Assembly: GCA_024220505.1 (NCBI GenBank)
Contig: JAKZZE010000001.1
Span: 1,550,001 to 1,614,000, forward strand
DNA: 64,000 nt
Direction: 5' to 3'
Source: Rhizopus arrhizus
Taxonomy: Eukaryota > Mucoromycota > Mucoromycetes > Mucorales > Rhizopodaceae
This document shows, one piece after another, positions 54,287-64,000 of this stretch. The translations under genes were made by a program, and so were the position numbers. How positions within the stretch are numbered: the stretch's first letter is position 1; the number at the start of each line of letters is the position of its first letter. The notes under the pieces were generated by a model. That model had not been told where the DNA came from. It ran no database searches and saw nothing but the letters and a program-made list of their open reading frames with translations.

Positions 54287-56506
54287 GTTTCTTTTACAAG
54301 CAAGCTTCGTACTATGTGACAATTTAATATGAACTAAAAATAAAACTAGAATGTCATGTAGACTAAATCAACTTTTTTTTTATTCAACAAAATGATTTTG
54401 TAAAATTATTTGTTATTAAACAGTTAATTTAAAATAACGTGTATAGATTCTCATATCGTTCATTACACAACCGAGTCTTTCTTTTTTTTTTTTCTCAAAC
54501 TGTCTTTGGGTCTCTGTACGTCACTTTTCCCTTCAAAATTTTATAGGAGCTTCAAAAAAGCTCTAAACACAGACACACGCACACAAAAAAAAAAAAAAAA
54601 GATAAAGGATCGGTCTTGTTTTTTTTTGTATGACGGTAAATCGATTGAAGTATATAAAAAAAAAAGATGGAAAAATGATTACCATCACTTTTACTGTAAA
54701 AAGAAGAGAAGGCGAGAAATGTCAGATTTGTGTACCTGTCAACTATTTTTGGGATTTTTCAGGGACGAAAAATTAACATTTGTGTTTTCTCATGTTTTGC
54801 TTTTAAGAAAAGAAAGAATCGTCATCAATGCATACTTGGTAACATTTGAACTTAGAAAGGAATTGTAGAATTGATTTTATTCTTTGAAAAAAAAAAAGAG
54901 GGAAAAAGAGAGCGATAGTTTATGTTGTAAAAAATACACACTCTTTTTATTTAATTCTTTCTTTACTTGATTCATCAAAAGGATTATCTATTCATCTCTT
55001 TCCATCCTTTTTCTTTTCTTTTCTTTTTTTTTTCATTCAGGCAGGCTAGCATGGATAGATGTGAATATCAAATAAGGGTTTACTCCGCTTCTTTAAAATT
55101 GAAGATGCCCTGTGCATTATGTCTATGTTGTATAAAACACATTCAATTTATATTCAATCAGTCGATCTTTACTTTATTTGTTTACAAACATGTGTCCCAT
55201 CAATGTTTTGTATGTTTTCTCTTATTTTTTTTCAATTTTATTATTTACTTTAAAAGAAATAAAGTTAAGGTTTATGCACTCCCAAAAAAAGAATATTTTG
55301 GACCTTTTTTTGATCTACCGAAACCCCGATAGATCGGATTGAATCTTCCTTGGATACATCTTTTCTGGGAAAGAATGAGCATCAAAAGTGGGCTTATCTT
55401 TTTATTATTTAAAAAGAATAGATAAAAGAAACTTTTATTCAACATATCCTGCTTGGTCACCAGGATCTCTCCTTTTTTTTTCTAAATGTCTGTGAACTCG
55501 ATTAAGCAAAGTTCACTTAGTTTAAAGTCACCAGAGGAAGGGGGGAAGAATTTTTGGATTAAAGTTTTTTAATAGTTACATGAAAGAGTTTTTTTTTTTT
55601 TTTTGTTCTACCCAATATTTTAAAGCCATATATTATATAATTATTTCTTTTTATCTATTTTATTCATAAAATATGTTTGAATCATTAAAAGTAAAAAAAA
55701 AAAGGAAAACATAAAAGACTTGTGAAATGCATAAAAAAGATTTACAATTTGTTTTTTTTTTTTTTTTTTTTTTTTTTTTGTCTTTTTTTCCTTTTGGTCC
55801 CAATGGTTGGATATAGTTTTTATTGTCCGAAAGCAGAGTATAAAAAGAAATGAATAGATGTAGAATTGATCAGACAAGAAAAATAATAATAAAAAAAAAG
55901 GACATAAAATAAGCAACCCTCATTTTGATCTTGTTTATAAATGATGTATAAAGTAAGTGAGGGAATAGATGGGATTGTCTATCTTTTTTTTATACATCAA
56001 TTAAACGGAATCAATTTATAAATTAGGAATGTCACTGCTCTTTCTAACTCAGTAATATTTCGATCAAAATAATCTTTATCAAATCAAAGCAAAATAAAGA
56101 ATGAAATTGGGATATATTTAAGAGAGTATAAATCAAACCTTTCAATCAGTATATTCCATGATTTTTGTGAATAGAAAAAAAAAAAAAAAAAAAAAGAGAT
56201 CAAAAACAGAAAAGATTTTAAGTTACACACTACGTTTTTAAACAGTCGTAACACAATATGATATCGGTGCATGAGAAAAAAAAAAAAAAAAAGAGCAAGA
56301 TTTGAATTGCAACTTCATTGGTTCAATGATTTGACGTCTTTTAGTTTGGTAGTACTTTACCGTGCTCCTTAAATTTTCCCTTTTTCCTCACAAAAAAAGA
56401 AAAAATAAATCTTTTTTTCTTTTTCTTCTTCAAAGCTCATTAAGTTAACTCTCCCCCCCCCCCACACCAGTCCTTTTTACTACAATCCTTTTTAACCAAA
56501 AAAAAA
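51541..56506. other. 5-kb region without a supported gene
   Basis: Many A/T homopolymers (for example the A-run at 54252-54284 and T-runs near 55570 and 55760) and a C10 run at 56454-56463. Frames up to 121 codons (54506-54868 and 54967-55332, plus strand) are rich in Phe/Lys from these tracts and carry no motif. Part of it is the promoter of the bHLH gene at 56507. No repeat of the families seen at 5-40 kb was recognised. Confidence 0.5.
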
Positions 56507-57540
56507 ATGAACAAAATTCAATGGTCTACTGCTGAATATCTCAGTGAATATCCTCAACAATCATATCCTACCACTCCCACAAACAAACTCGATCAATCCA
56601 GTTTGATGTATCCTGGTAAATAGTTGATAATTATTTATATTAAATTTAACATTTTATAGTATCCCCTTTTTATGCGTCCACTGTCGCTACTTCACCTTCT
56701 GCTTCACCTTTGTCTGCCAGTAGTGGTTTGATGTATGGCTCTGAACCTTTCGTCGCCTCAAGCCCTCCTCCATTTAGTCCCGATAGTTTGATGTCTGGAT
56801 TTGCTTCAGCCCCAATCTACCAGGCACCCCCTCTTGTCCAATCCTCTTCAACCTCTACCATGAGTAGCACAAGTAGTGCTTATCTCAGTGAAACGATTGC
56901 CAAAGCCTCTGCTTTACCTGAATCTTTTTACCCTGAATTCCTTCAGTATTCCAAAGAATCATTTGAGCAAGGTGTTGGCACTCGTAAGCAAGTGGCCTCT
57001 CAAAACAAGAAACGTGCTAGAGAGGAGGATAAGGTGAAAGACGAAGGCGATAAACGTTCTCGCAAACAAAAAACTGAGTAAGTAAAGAAACTGTGTGGCT
57101 TCAAAGCATACAACTCATCTTGTCACTCTAGCCAAGATATCACGGATACCAACGTGAGCGAGTTGAGACGCCAAATCCATATTCAATCGGAGCAAAAACG
57201 TCGCGCTCAAATTAAAGATGGTTTTGAAGATTTACGAAATGAATTGCCTGCTTGTTTGAATAAGAAGATGAGTAAAGTCACTTTATTACATAGAAGTAAG
57301 TCTATTTTAATTTTATCATTCAATCCTATTCACCCCTCTCTTCAAGCTGTTCAACACATTCAACATTTAAAGAGTACCCAAATGACAATCTTGGCTGAGC
57401 TTGAACGTCTTGTACAAGAAAACGAACAGCTCAGAAGGTATTATAAAAAAAATACGACTTGAACATCTACTTATCCGCATTTTAGTTTCCAACAAAGTGT
57501 ATTACAAAAACAAGCTCTTGAGAACATGTACTCTATTTAA
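56507..57540 (+). CDS. bHLH-leucine zipper transcription factor (five exons)
   Basis: Exons are 56507-56615, 56660-57077, 57132-57295, 57347-57437 and 57486-57540; introns are 44-54 nt and the product is 278 aa. A Ser/Pro-rich N-terminus ends in a basic stretch (KKRAREEDKVKDEGDKRSRK). The bHLH reads ELRRQIHIQSEQKRRAQIKD, then GFEDLRNELPACLNKKMSKV, then TLLHRTVQHIQHLKSTQM, followed by a zipper (LAELERLVQENEQLRSF). The H-E-R triad (HIQSEQKRR: His, Glu, Arg) predicts binding to an E-box such as CACGTG. The closest type I recognise is the MLX/MAX-like group, but the partner and targets are unknown. The HLH second helix is only complete after removing the 51-nt intron. Confidence 0.88.
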
Positions 57541-57918
57541 TCAACTTGTTTTTAGTCCCAGCCATTTGTTAGTTTAAACATATGATTCTATAATACCTTT
57601 GCATCTCTTTGAAATACCCTTCTTATTGAACTTTTCTATCACCTCCCTCTCTCCTTATATACAAACAAGCCCTTTCTCTTCTTTTTTTTTAGCATTTTAT
57701 ATTTATGTGTATATATCTACTTATATACCCATTTAATCTCTTTTATGTAATTTTTAAACCTTTTTATTTTTCAAAAGAAAAATACCGAGTTTTATGATAA
57801 TAAAAACAACAACTTATGCTTCATATAAAAAAAGTAACCCCTCTTTTTTTATTTATTTATTTTTATTTATTGGTATTACATATAAAGAAGTAAAGGTATA
57901 TAATAAAAAAAAATGACT
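57541..57918. other. Convergent 3' regions of the bHLH and syntaxin genes
   Basis: 378 bp between two stop codons. AATAAAAAC-type signals occur on both strands (about 57796 plus, 57900-57910 minus side). No gene. Confidence 0.5.
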
Positions 57919-58827
57919 TTATCCACTGTTATTATTTTTTGGGGCCAATTTAACACCAAGAATGATGGCAATAATAATAATGATAACGATAAAGATACCA
58001 AGACAAATAAACTTATTTCTTCTTGTTGACAAGGCTGATTTTTTAGCCTTTTCAATATATTGTGTACCTGCTTCTAACTGATTCGTTGTGTCAATCGCAC
58101 TCGACTCAATCTGATCCAACACCTTGGCCTGACTCTCGAGCATGGACTGCATTTCTTCGAATAGAACCGATAATTCCTGAACACTCTTTGCCAAGCGTCT
58201 AATATCCTCGTGACGTTCCTGAACGGCATCCAGCGTATTCTGGGCGCTCTGACGTTTACTGGACTGCATCAACTGTTGTGCAAACACAGCACCACCATTC
58301 TCAGCCTGAGCGATCGCTTGTTCAATCTCTTGTGGGGTAGCGTTTGGATTGGCAATCTTGATCTGTCGTTCGAGTTGAACGCTTTCAGCCTTTTGGAAAT
58401 CAATAGCGACTCGACGGTGATTTTCGATAGCGTCCATAAATTGTTTGGTGACAGCACTAAATGTGTTTTTGCGCATGGCTAAATCGGTATGACGAGAGGT
58501 GGGCTCAATCTCCTTGAGCTTTTGCTTGACGTGTGTCATGATCGTTTGAGTCTCGGCCGAAAGATCCTCGACGGCTTGTCTGTTGCGAGAGAGTTCAGAG
58601 ACATCGGCTGTTTGAAGCATGCTTGATTGGTGGGATTGGATACGAGTGACATTGTAATTTATTTGGCTGATACTTTCCTTGATGTGGGATACTTGGTCAA
58701 GAAATCCTTGGACAGAAGTGATATCACCTTGAGTGGATAACAACGGACGCATCTCGTATCCTCCACTGTTTTGATTAACAGGGTTTGTCGAATTGTTTTG
58801 AAGTTCAGCAAGTCTATTCACACTCAT
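57919..58827 (-). CDS. SSO1: Syntaxin-type t-SNARE, SSO1/2-like
   Basis: Single exon, 302 aa. An N-terminal Habc region (ITSVQGFLDQVSHIKESISQ onwards, about residues 35-160) is followed by the SNARE helix (ERHEDIRRLAKSVQELSVLF, then SMLESQAKVLDQIESS with the zero-layer Gln in LESQ) and a C-terminal membrane anchor (LGIFIVIIIIIAIILGVKL) with a short tail. This is the Qa-SNARE of secretory-vesicle fusion at the plasma membrane. The ATG in MSVNRLAEL was chosen; the three codons in front begin with GTG. The gene is convergent with the bHLH gene and has a (GAAA)n microsatellite just upstream (about 58865-58890). Confidence 0.93.
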   Translation of the reverse strand: MSVNRLAELQNNSTNPVNQNSGGYEMRPLLSTQGDITSVQGFLDQVSHIKESISQINYNVTRIQSHQSSMLQTADVSELSRNRQAVEDLSAETQTIMTHVKQKLKEIEPTSRHTDLAMRKNTFSAVTKQFMDAIENHRRVAIDFQKAESVQLERQIKIANPNATPQEIEQAIAQAENGGAVFAQQLMQSSKRQSAQNTLDAVQERHEDIRRLAKSVQELSVLFEEMQSMLESQAKVLDQIESSAIDTTNQLEAGTQYIEKAKKSALSTRRNKFICLGIFIVIIIIIAIILGVKLAPKNNNSG

Positions 58828-58998
58828 CTCTCTCACACTCTCTCACACTCTTTTGTTTATATCAAAAAGAAAGAAAGAAAGAAAGAAAAAAAAGGATAAA
58901 ATAGGGGGAGAAAAATAACAACAGAAAAAGAGGCTCATCAACCAATGAAATTAAGTTTGTCTCACTCGAATGATAAAAATAGAAAAAAAAAATTTATT

Positions 58999-60036
58999 TC
59001 ACCAAGCGTTTGTTAATCTTTCACCTGTTTCTAATAAACCGACAGCCATTTTTAAAGCAGATTCAATATTTTGATTTAATAAACCTTGTTCTTCCTTTTT
59101 TCTGTTGTTGACATCTTGAAGCAATTGTTGTTTTTGTTTAGAGTGAGTGTTGATGATGATGGGTAATTGTAATAAGAGTTTACAGATTGTGATTGATAAC
59201 TGCATACGTTTCCAAAGACTGAAATAAGATAGTTGTCTTAATTCATATTGTAATTCATACAGTCTCATTAGTTCAAATTGTATCACTTGATAATATTGGT
59301 GTGTAGCTATTAAATGGACTAATTAGTCATCTGAGTTTAGCTGTGATTTACTTACATTGAAATATTTCACGCATTTTTTTAAAGGCAAGTTCAATATGAA
59401 TTATGGCATCTTCTGTGATATGCATAGCAGGATTTGTTTCATTTAAAGTATCTATTTTTATTCTATTAATTTTTATTTTTTTTTATTTTTTCTCTTTTGA
59501 TTTACGTATAAATGCTCTCAACGTTTGAAATTCTCCTTCCAACATTTCATTAAATAACTAGGAAAAACATAAGTGATTGCATAATAAAAAAGTGTGTGTG
59601 TGTGTACCTGATGTAACACTCTCTGTAAAGTATCATTTGAATTTGTTTCATCATCGGATGATACACGAAATGTTCCTTTTTGTTTAGATAAATCATAAAC
59701 TAATTTAGATGAAGGATTATTTAATGTCTCATAAGCAATAGATAAGACTATGTTAAAGAAATAAGTATCTGTGAATTTCATCTTATTCTATACTTTGAAA
59801 GCTTTGAGTAGCTCGGGGATAAGAGGGAACAAATTTATCTGGGTGACATATTCTACTTTTCTAATAGAATGTAAATGAGATATGTTTATATAAACTACAT
59901 TTACTTTTATATAAGCTCTTCTAATTTCTTCTGATGTAGCATTCCTTTTCACTCCAAGTACATGATAATAATCTGTTGCACTTAATATTTCATCTACAAT
60001 TCGATATTTATCTTCCTTATTATTAATAAATGGCAT
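58999..60036 (-). CDS. J-domain (DnaJ/HSP40) co-chaperone, six exons
   Basis: Exons are 59905-60036, 59794-59860, 59608-59747, 59506-59557, 59356-59451 and 58999-59306; introns are 44-54 nt and the product is 264 aa. The J domain is TDYYHVLGVKRNATSEEIRR, AYIKKSRICHPDKFVPSYP (HPD present), then ILSIAYETLNNPSSKLVYDL. The HPD only appears when the first intron is removed. The C-terminal half is helical (HITEDAIIHIELAFKKMREI, ELMRLYELQYELRQLSYFSL) and does not look like the zinc-finger or CTD of type I/II DnaJ proteins, so this is a type III J-protein; it has no signal peptide or membrane helix. Its HSP70 partner is unknown. A short TG repeat lies in the third intron. Confidence 0.85.
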
Positions 60037-60155
60037 TTTCACAAATAAAAAAAAAAAAAAAAAGAAAAAGAAAAAGCAAAATAAAATAAAGCAAGCTTTC
60101 TTATTAACATGTGAAAAATAGTTTTGATATAAATTTGGTAAAAAAATGAATTTTT

Positions 60156-60194
<39 letters not shown>

Positions 60195-60226
60195 TTCTTT
60201 TTTCTTAGTTTTTAATATGTCATCCT

Positions 60227-60945
60227 TTAGATCTTTTGCATAGCAGCGATATCAACAGATTGGACATAGTCTTCCAATTCAGTGATTTGATCAGTCAAAT
60301 CATCCAACAAGACCTTGTCATCTTCAACAACACAGTTGATTTGAAGCTTTCTGATACCATAACCAATAGGAACCAATTGGTGACCACCCCACAACAAACC
60401 ATCCATGGCAATTTCCTTCACGGCCTTCGTCATGGCTTCCATATCAGTTTCATCATCCCAAGGCTTGATTTCAAGAGTGATGGTGGTCTTGGCAATAGTC
60501 TTGGGCTTGTTGGCCTTTTTGGCATTGTATTCAGCAACACGTTCAGCCTTGATTCTTTCGGCTTCAGCATCTTCTTCTTCGTCGGAGCCGAAAAGGTCAA
60601 TGTCATCTTCGTCTTCAGCAGCAGGAGCAGCAGCTTCCCTATTTTATAGTTAGTTATCTCTACTACAAGAGTGGCATGACTGTGTCTGTTTACTTGGTAG
60701 CCAAACCCTTAACGGCAGCAATGTGAGAATACCATCTAGCCAAGTGAGGGTAAGCTTCAGCGGATACACCTTCAGTTAAAGCATTGAAAACGGTAACATC
60801 AGCTTCGGAAAGCTCAACACTAGCAAATAAAATAAATACTTTTACATTTCCTATTTTATTTTATTTACCCCTTCACATAAGAGACATTTTCAAAATAGCT
60901 ATTGAGAATCTTATAGGCTAAAGGAGCTTCAAGAGTGAAAGACAT
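60227..60945 (-). CDS. EFB1: Translation elongation factor eEF1B alpha/beta (EF-1beta), three exons
   Basis: This is the nucleotide exchange factor that recharges eEF1A with GTP. Exons are 60869-60945, 60694-60819 and 60227-60638; introns are 49 and 55 nt and the product is 204 aa. The GST-like N-terminus ([31 protein letters not shown]) is joined by an acidic stretch ([16 protein letters not shown]) to the exchange domain ([60 protein letters not shown]) and ends AMQKI, as in other eukaryotes. A pyrimidine tract (CTCCCTCCCC, read as purine/pyrimidine mix on the minus strand) upstream fits a ribosomal-type promoter. Confidence 0.96.
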
Positions 60946-61175
60946 TATTAAATTATGAAAGAGAGAAAAAAAAATAAAAAAATAAACGAAAACTGGGTAA
61001 AATTGATCTCCCTCCCCCCCTTTCAAAAATTTTTTTGTGTACGCTAGCAACTGTTGTCACGTCGCTGAGACTAAGCCACTTTTCTATTTTTTTGCAGGAT
61101 GATGAATTCAATTGTAACCTGTTTTCTTTTTTTGCTTTCTAATCCATGCTTTTTATTATAAAATGAAATTCTAGT

Positions 61176-62907
61176 CTAACAAAGAAATGATTTATAAACA
61201 ACATTATCTGTTTCTTCTTTGTACTGATAACCTATTCTTTCTAAATATTCATTGAATATATCCGAATCCTCTGGAGGCACTTGTACACCCAAAAAGATTT
61301 TGCCCATGTCTAATAATAAAAAAGAGTCAGTTAGGTTCTTTAGGCAAACACGCTTTGTCTTACCATCACCGTGATTACGATAGTGAAAGAGAGATACATT
61401 CCACCTTGTGTCTATCTCAACCAAAAACTTCATCAATGCACCAGGTCTTTCAGGAAAGATGAATGTAAAGACACGTTCGTTCAAAGGTCGACTACCACCC
61501 ACCATGTATCTTGCATGTGCCTTTGCCAATTCATTATCACTCACATCATATCCCTTCATCCCCTTTTGGTGCCATCCTTCCAAGACCTCTGAAACTTCAC
61601 TCTCTAGATTTTTCACCTTGAAAGAAATATAGATGTGAGCATTAGAGGGATCATTGTATCGATAAGAGAATTCTGTGACAGCACGAGGATGAACGACGTC
61701 AATCATTCCTCTAAAGCTGCCTGGTCGTTCAGGAATAATGACTGTGCAGAATGCCTCTGTCTTTTCACCCAATTCAGCACGCTCGGCAATAAAACGTAAT
61801 CGATCAAAGTTGACATTGGCACCAGAGACAATGGCTACGTGAACGTCTTGCTTTGTGTTTGGATAAGTGTTGATATATTTCTTAACAGCAGCCAAGGCCA
61901 ATGCTCCTGTAGGTTCACATACTGAACGAGTATCTACACACAAGGAAATCAATAAAAATATCCCGTGAGACATGTTATCCTTATACCTTCAAAAACATCT
62001 TTAATAGCAGCACAGATTTCATCATTATTCACCAGCACAACTTCATCAATAAGACTCTTTGCCAAACGATATGTTTCCTCTCCTACCATACGCACAGCCG
62101 CACCATCTGCAAATAATCCAACCTCATCCAACAGTACTCTCTTATCGGCCTTTAAACTTTGATCCATCGCACAAGCATCTATTGCCTCCACACCAATAAT
62201 CTTGATATGAGGTGCAATACGCTTGACATAACTAGCAATACCTGCGACCAGACCACCTCCACCGACTGGGATAAATATAGTAGAGATCTTGCTCACATCA
62301 TGCTGTCGAAGGATTTCCATACCAATCGTGCCTTGTCCGGCAATTACATAAGGATCATCAAAGGGTGGGATATCTTTCAAGTTTTCTTCTTTACATAATC
62401 TCGCGCACTCTTTTTTGGCTTCGTCAAAGTCAAGTCCGTGCAAGACAACTTCTGCTCCTAAGCGTTGAACATTACGCCACTTTAAGGTGGTTAGTGTCCT
62501 GTGGATATCTATTTGTTTTTCTCTTTTACTTTAATAGCAGGTGTGGGTACAGGCATGACAATTTTGGCTTTGATACCCAGCTTTTTAGCGGAAATAGCCA
62601 CACCCTGAGCATGATTACCTAAGATGATGATGAATAACAATACATCAAGATAACACTCTATGATCTTACCAGCAGAGCAGGCAATAACCCCATTCTTTTT
62701 TTCTTCATCAGTCAAGTGAGCCATACGATTATAAGCACCACGTATCTTGAATGAAAAGACAGGATTAAGGTCTTCTCTTTTTAAATAAATGTTTGATCCC
62801 AATTTGGTATTTAAGTTGACAGCTTCTTGTAATGGTGTTTCCTTGATGATATCATAGACTCGAGCAGTCAAAATCATACGAAGATAATCTGGTTGTTCTG
62901 AACACAT
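61176..62907 (-). CDS. ILV1: Threonine dehydratase (ILV1), five exons
   Basis: This PLP enzyme converts threonine to 2-oxobutanoate, the first step of isoleucine synthesis. Exons are 62670-62907, 62530-62618, 61987-62479, 61364-61933 and 61176-61309; introns are 50-54 nt and the product is 507 aa. The catalytic part has [19 protein letters not shown] (PLP lysine in SFKIRGA), [27 protein letters not shown] and [14 protein letters not shown]. Two ACT-like regulatory regions follow: [18 protein letters not shown] and [20 protein letters not shown], where isoleucine feedback acts. The ATG at 62907 gives an N-terminus ([19 protein letters not shown]) without a clear mitochondrial presequence; an upstream exon or cytosolic location are the alternatives. 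Identity is certain. Confidence 0.95.
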
Positions 62908-63007
62908 CTTTTTGGTGTAAATAGCAATGAAAAGGAAAAAAAAAGATAAAAAAGGGGAAAAAAAAAAAAGCAAAAGGAAAATCCTTTCTTTTATTTTATT
63001 TGTTAAC

Positions 63008-63042
<35 letters not shown>

Positions 63043-63097
63043 AGGCAACTGGATATTATGACTCAGTAAAATTTAATTGGATCAAAGAAAAGATGAG

Positions 63098-63574
63098 TCA
63101 GTAAGACGGTTTTAGCGAGGATTGTATGGTGATTTCGAACCTTCCTCTTTTAATACATGGATTTTCATTTGGGTCCTTCCAAAATTCCAAATCCCATATC
63201 TTGGGCGTCAAGTAAATCGGATTGAAACATTTCTCTTCTTCTTTTATCCGAATCCCAGTCATATCTGCAAACTCTTTTGCTGTTAAATCTTCCGAATCTG
63301 CAGTATTTATATCACAAGAACAAGAGTACTGTCTCAAAGTAGGCCTCTTTTGTGTACCAAAGACAATGGCTGATTGTGTACTACCTTGTCTTGCATGTTT
63401 GTTTAATAATATGCCTGGGGGTTCTTTTTCTTTTTGCTTTTGTTGCCTGTATTGATTGATTTCGAATAAAGTGTCATTGGTAAATGCTTGCTTCTTGAAT
63501 GATCGAGTGAATCTTGCAAAAATAAAATTGAATGAAAAATATCCCTTTTTTATTGAAAAGAAATTGTTTACCAT
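63098..63574 (-). CDS. Hypothetical protein, no recognised family
   Basis: A 158-codon frame with balanced composition. It includes a basic N-terminal part (RFTRSFKKQAFTNDT), a charged linker (QQKQKEKEPP), a cysteine pair (YSCSCDIN), and a polar/aromatic C-terminal half (DLTAKEFADMTGIRIKEEEK, IYLTPKIWDLEFWKDPNENP). I do not recognise it. The first 20 residues are Phe-rich and directly follow ATGGTAAAC, which could itself be a donor site, so the true start may be in an upstream exon outside or at the window edge. It lies in tandem with ILV1, 191 bp upstream of its start. Confidence 0.5.
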   Translation of the reverse strand: MVNNFFSIKKGYFSFNFIFARFTRSFKKQAFTNDTLFEINQYRQQKQKEKEPPGILLNKHARQGSTQSAIVFGTQKRPTLRQYSCSCDINTADSEDLTAKEFADMTGIRIKEEEKCFNPIYLTPKIWDLEFWKDPNENPCIKRGRFEITIQSSLKPSY

Positions 63575-64000
63575 GTAAAGTAGAAAAAATAAAAGATGTG
63601 CTTTATATTTATATCATTCAGGGTCACTAGTTCCCCTTTATTTTCCACAGATTCGAGACTTTATTGCATAGAAAACTAAGATTTAATAAAGACACTTCTA
63701 TCCTAATAGAAGCATTAGTTATGTAAAATCATTCATACGGGCATGAAAGAGGAAATATTGTATGTGCTCTGTACATATGGATTTATACATGTTCCCCTTC
63801 CCCTAATCATCACACACAACACATTATCCTAAACTTATCGTACAATCACACTTGATTTGAAAGCACTCGAGACTTGATCAGCTTACAGTCAAAAAATAAG
63901 CACTTGCAACTCACTCACACAAAAATTTAGCTGTCGAAACTAAATTGTCCTGGTCATCTTTTGACATGCAATCTTCTTTTATTTTATGCAGCAAAATCTA
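63575..64000. other. Right end of window, nothing supported
   Basis: AT-rich sequence without frames or repeats that I recognise. Confidence 0.4.

Noticed and set aside
54506..55332. Two plus-strand frames of about 120 codons
   Set aside because: Lys/Phe-rich translations of A- and T-runs, first one starting at TTG, no motifs.

Overview
The window is AT-rich nuclear DNA of a fungus, most likely an early-diverging mould of the Mucoromycota (Mucorales). The evidence is many introns of 44-68 nt with GTAAGT-like donors and CTAAC/CTAAT-like branch sites, fungal housekeeping genes, and repeat-derived protein families that I associate with Mucorales. The species cannot be fixed from the sequence. 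Exon models below were built by hand from reading frames and splice signals.

Layout. 1-5.5 kb: ornithine decarboxylase (+), followed by an NR2C2AP-like protein and NAD kinase (both -). 5.5-12.7 kb: broken mobile DNA, namely a Ty3/gypsy integrase tail with a chromodomain, a tyrosine-recombinase tail, a Tc1/mariner element with TA target sites and terminal inverted repeats, and a PD-(D/E)XK-like ORF. 12.7-16 kb: a Fanzor (eukaryotic TnpB-like RNA-guided nuclease) gene in six exons whose 3' end runs into a processed EF-1alpha pseudogene. 17.3-23.8 kb: a 6.5-kb unit bounded by about 290-bp terminal inverted repeats with 22-bp-periodic subterminal motifs. It contains a multi-exon gene of unknown function, and a 5'-truncated LINE sits inside one intron of that gene. 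24.5-26.1 kb: a HAL4/SAT4-type protein kinase. 27-40 kb: nested LINE, SINE, Tc1/mariner and solo-LTR sequences plus a second PD-(D/E)XK-like gene.

41-64 kb is gene-bearing and mostly unique: GH3 beta-glucosidase, TMEM18, a KCH1-like potassium transporter, a CRZ1-like C2H2 factor, a bHLH-zip factor, an SSO1-like syntaxin, a J-domain protein, eEF1B, threonine dehydratase and an unassigned ORF. A 5-kb stretch (51.5-56.5 kb) has no supported gene.

The genes do not form one pathway. The two most interesting objects are the Fanzor locus, which carries paired N-terminal zinc knuckles, a KDK repeat tract and the EF-1alpha junction, and the 6.5-kb TIR unit with its unknown gene. A LINE insertion duplicated the 3' splice site of one intron of that gene, so the insertion may be spliced out.
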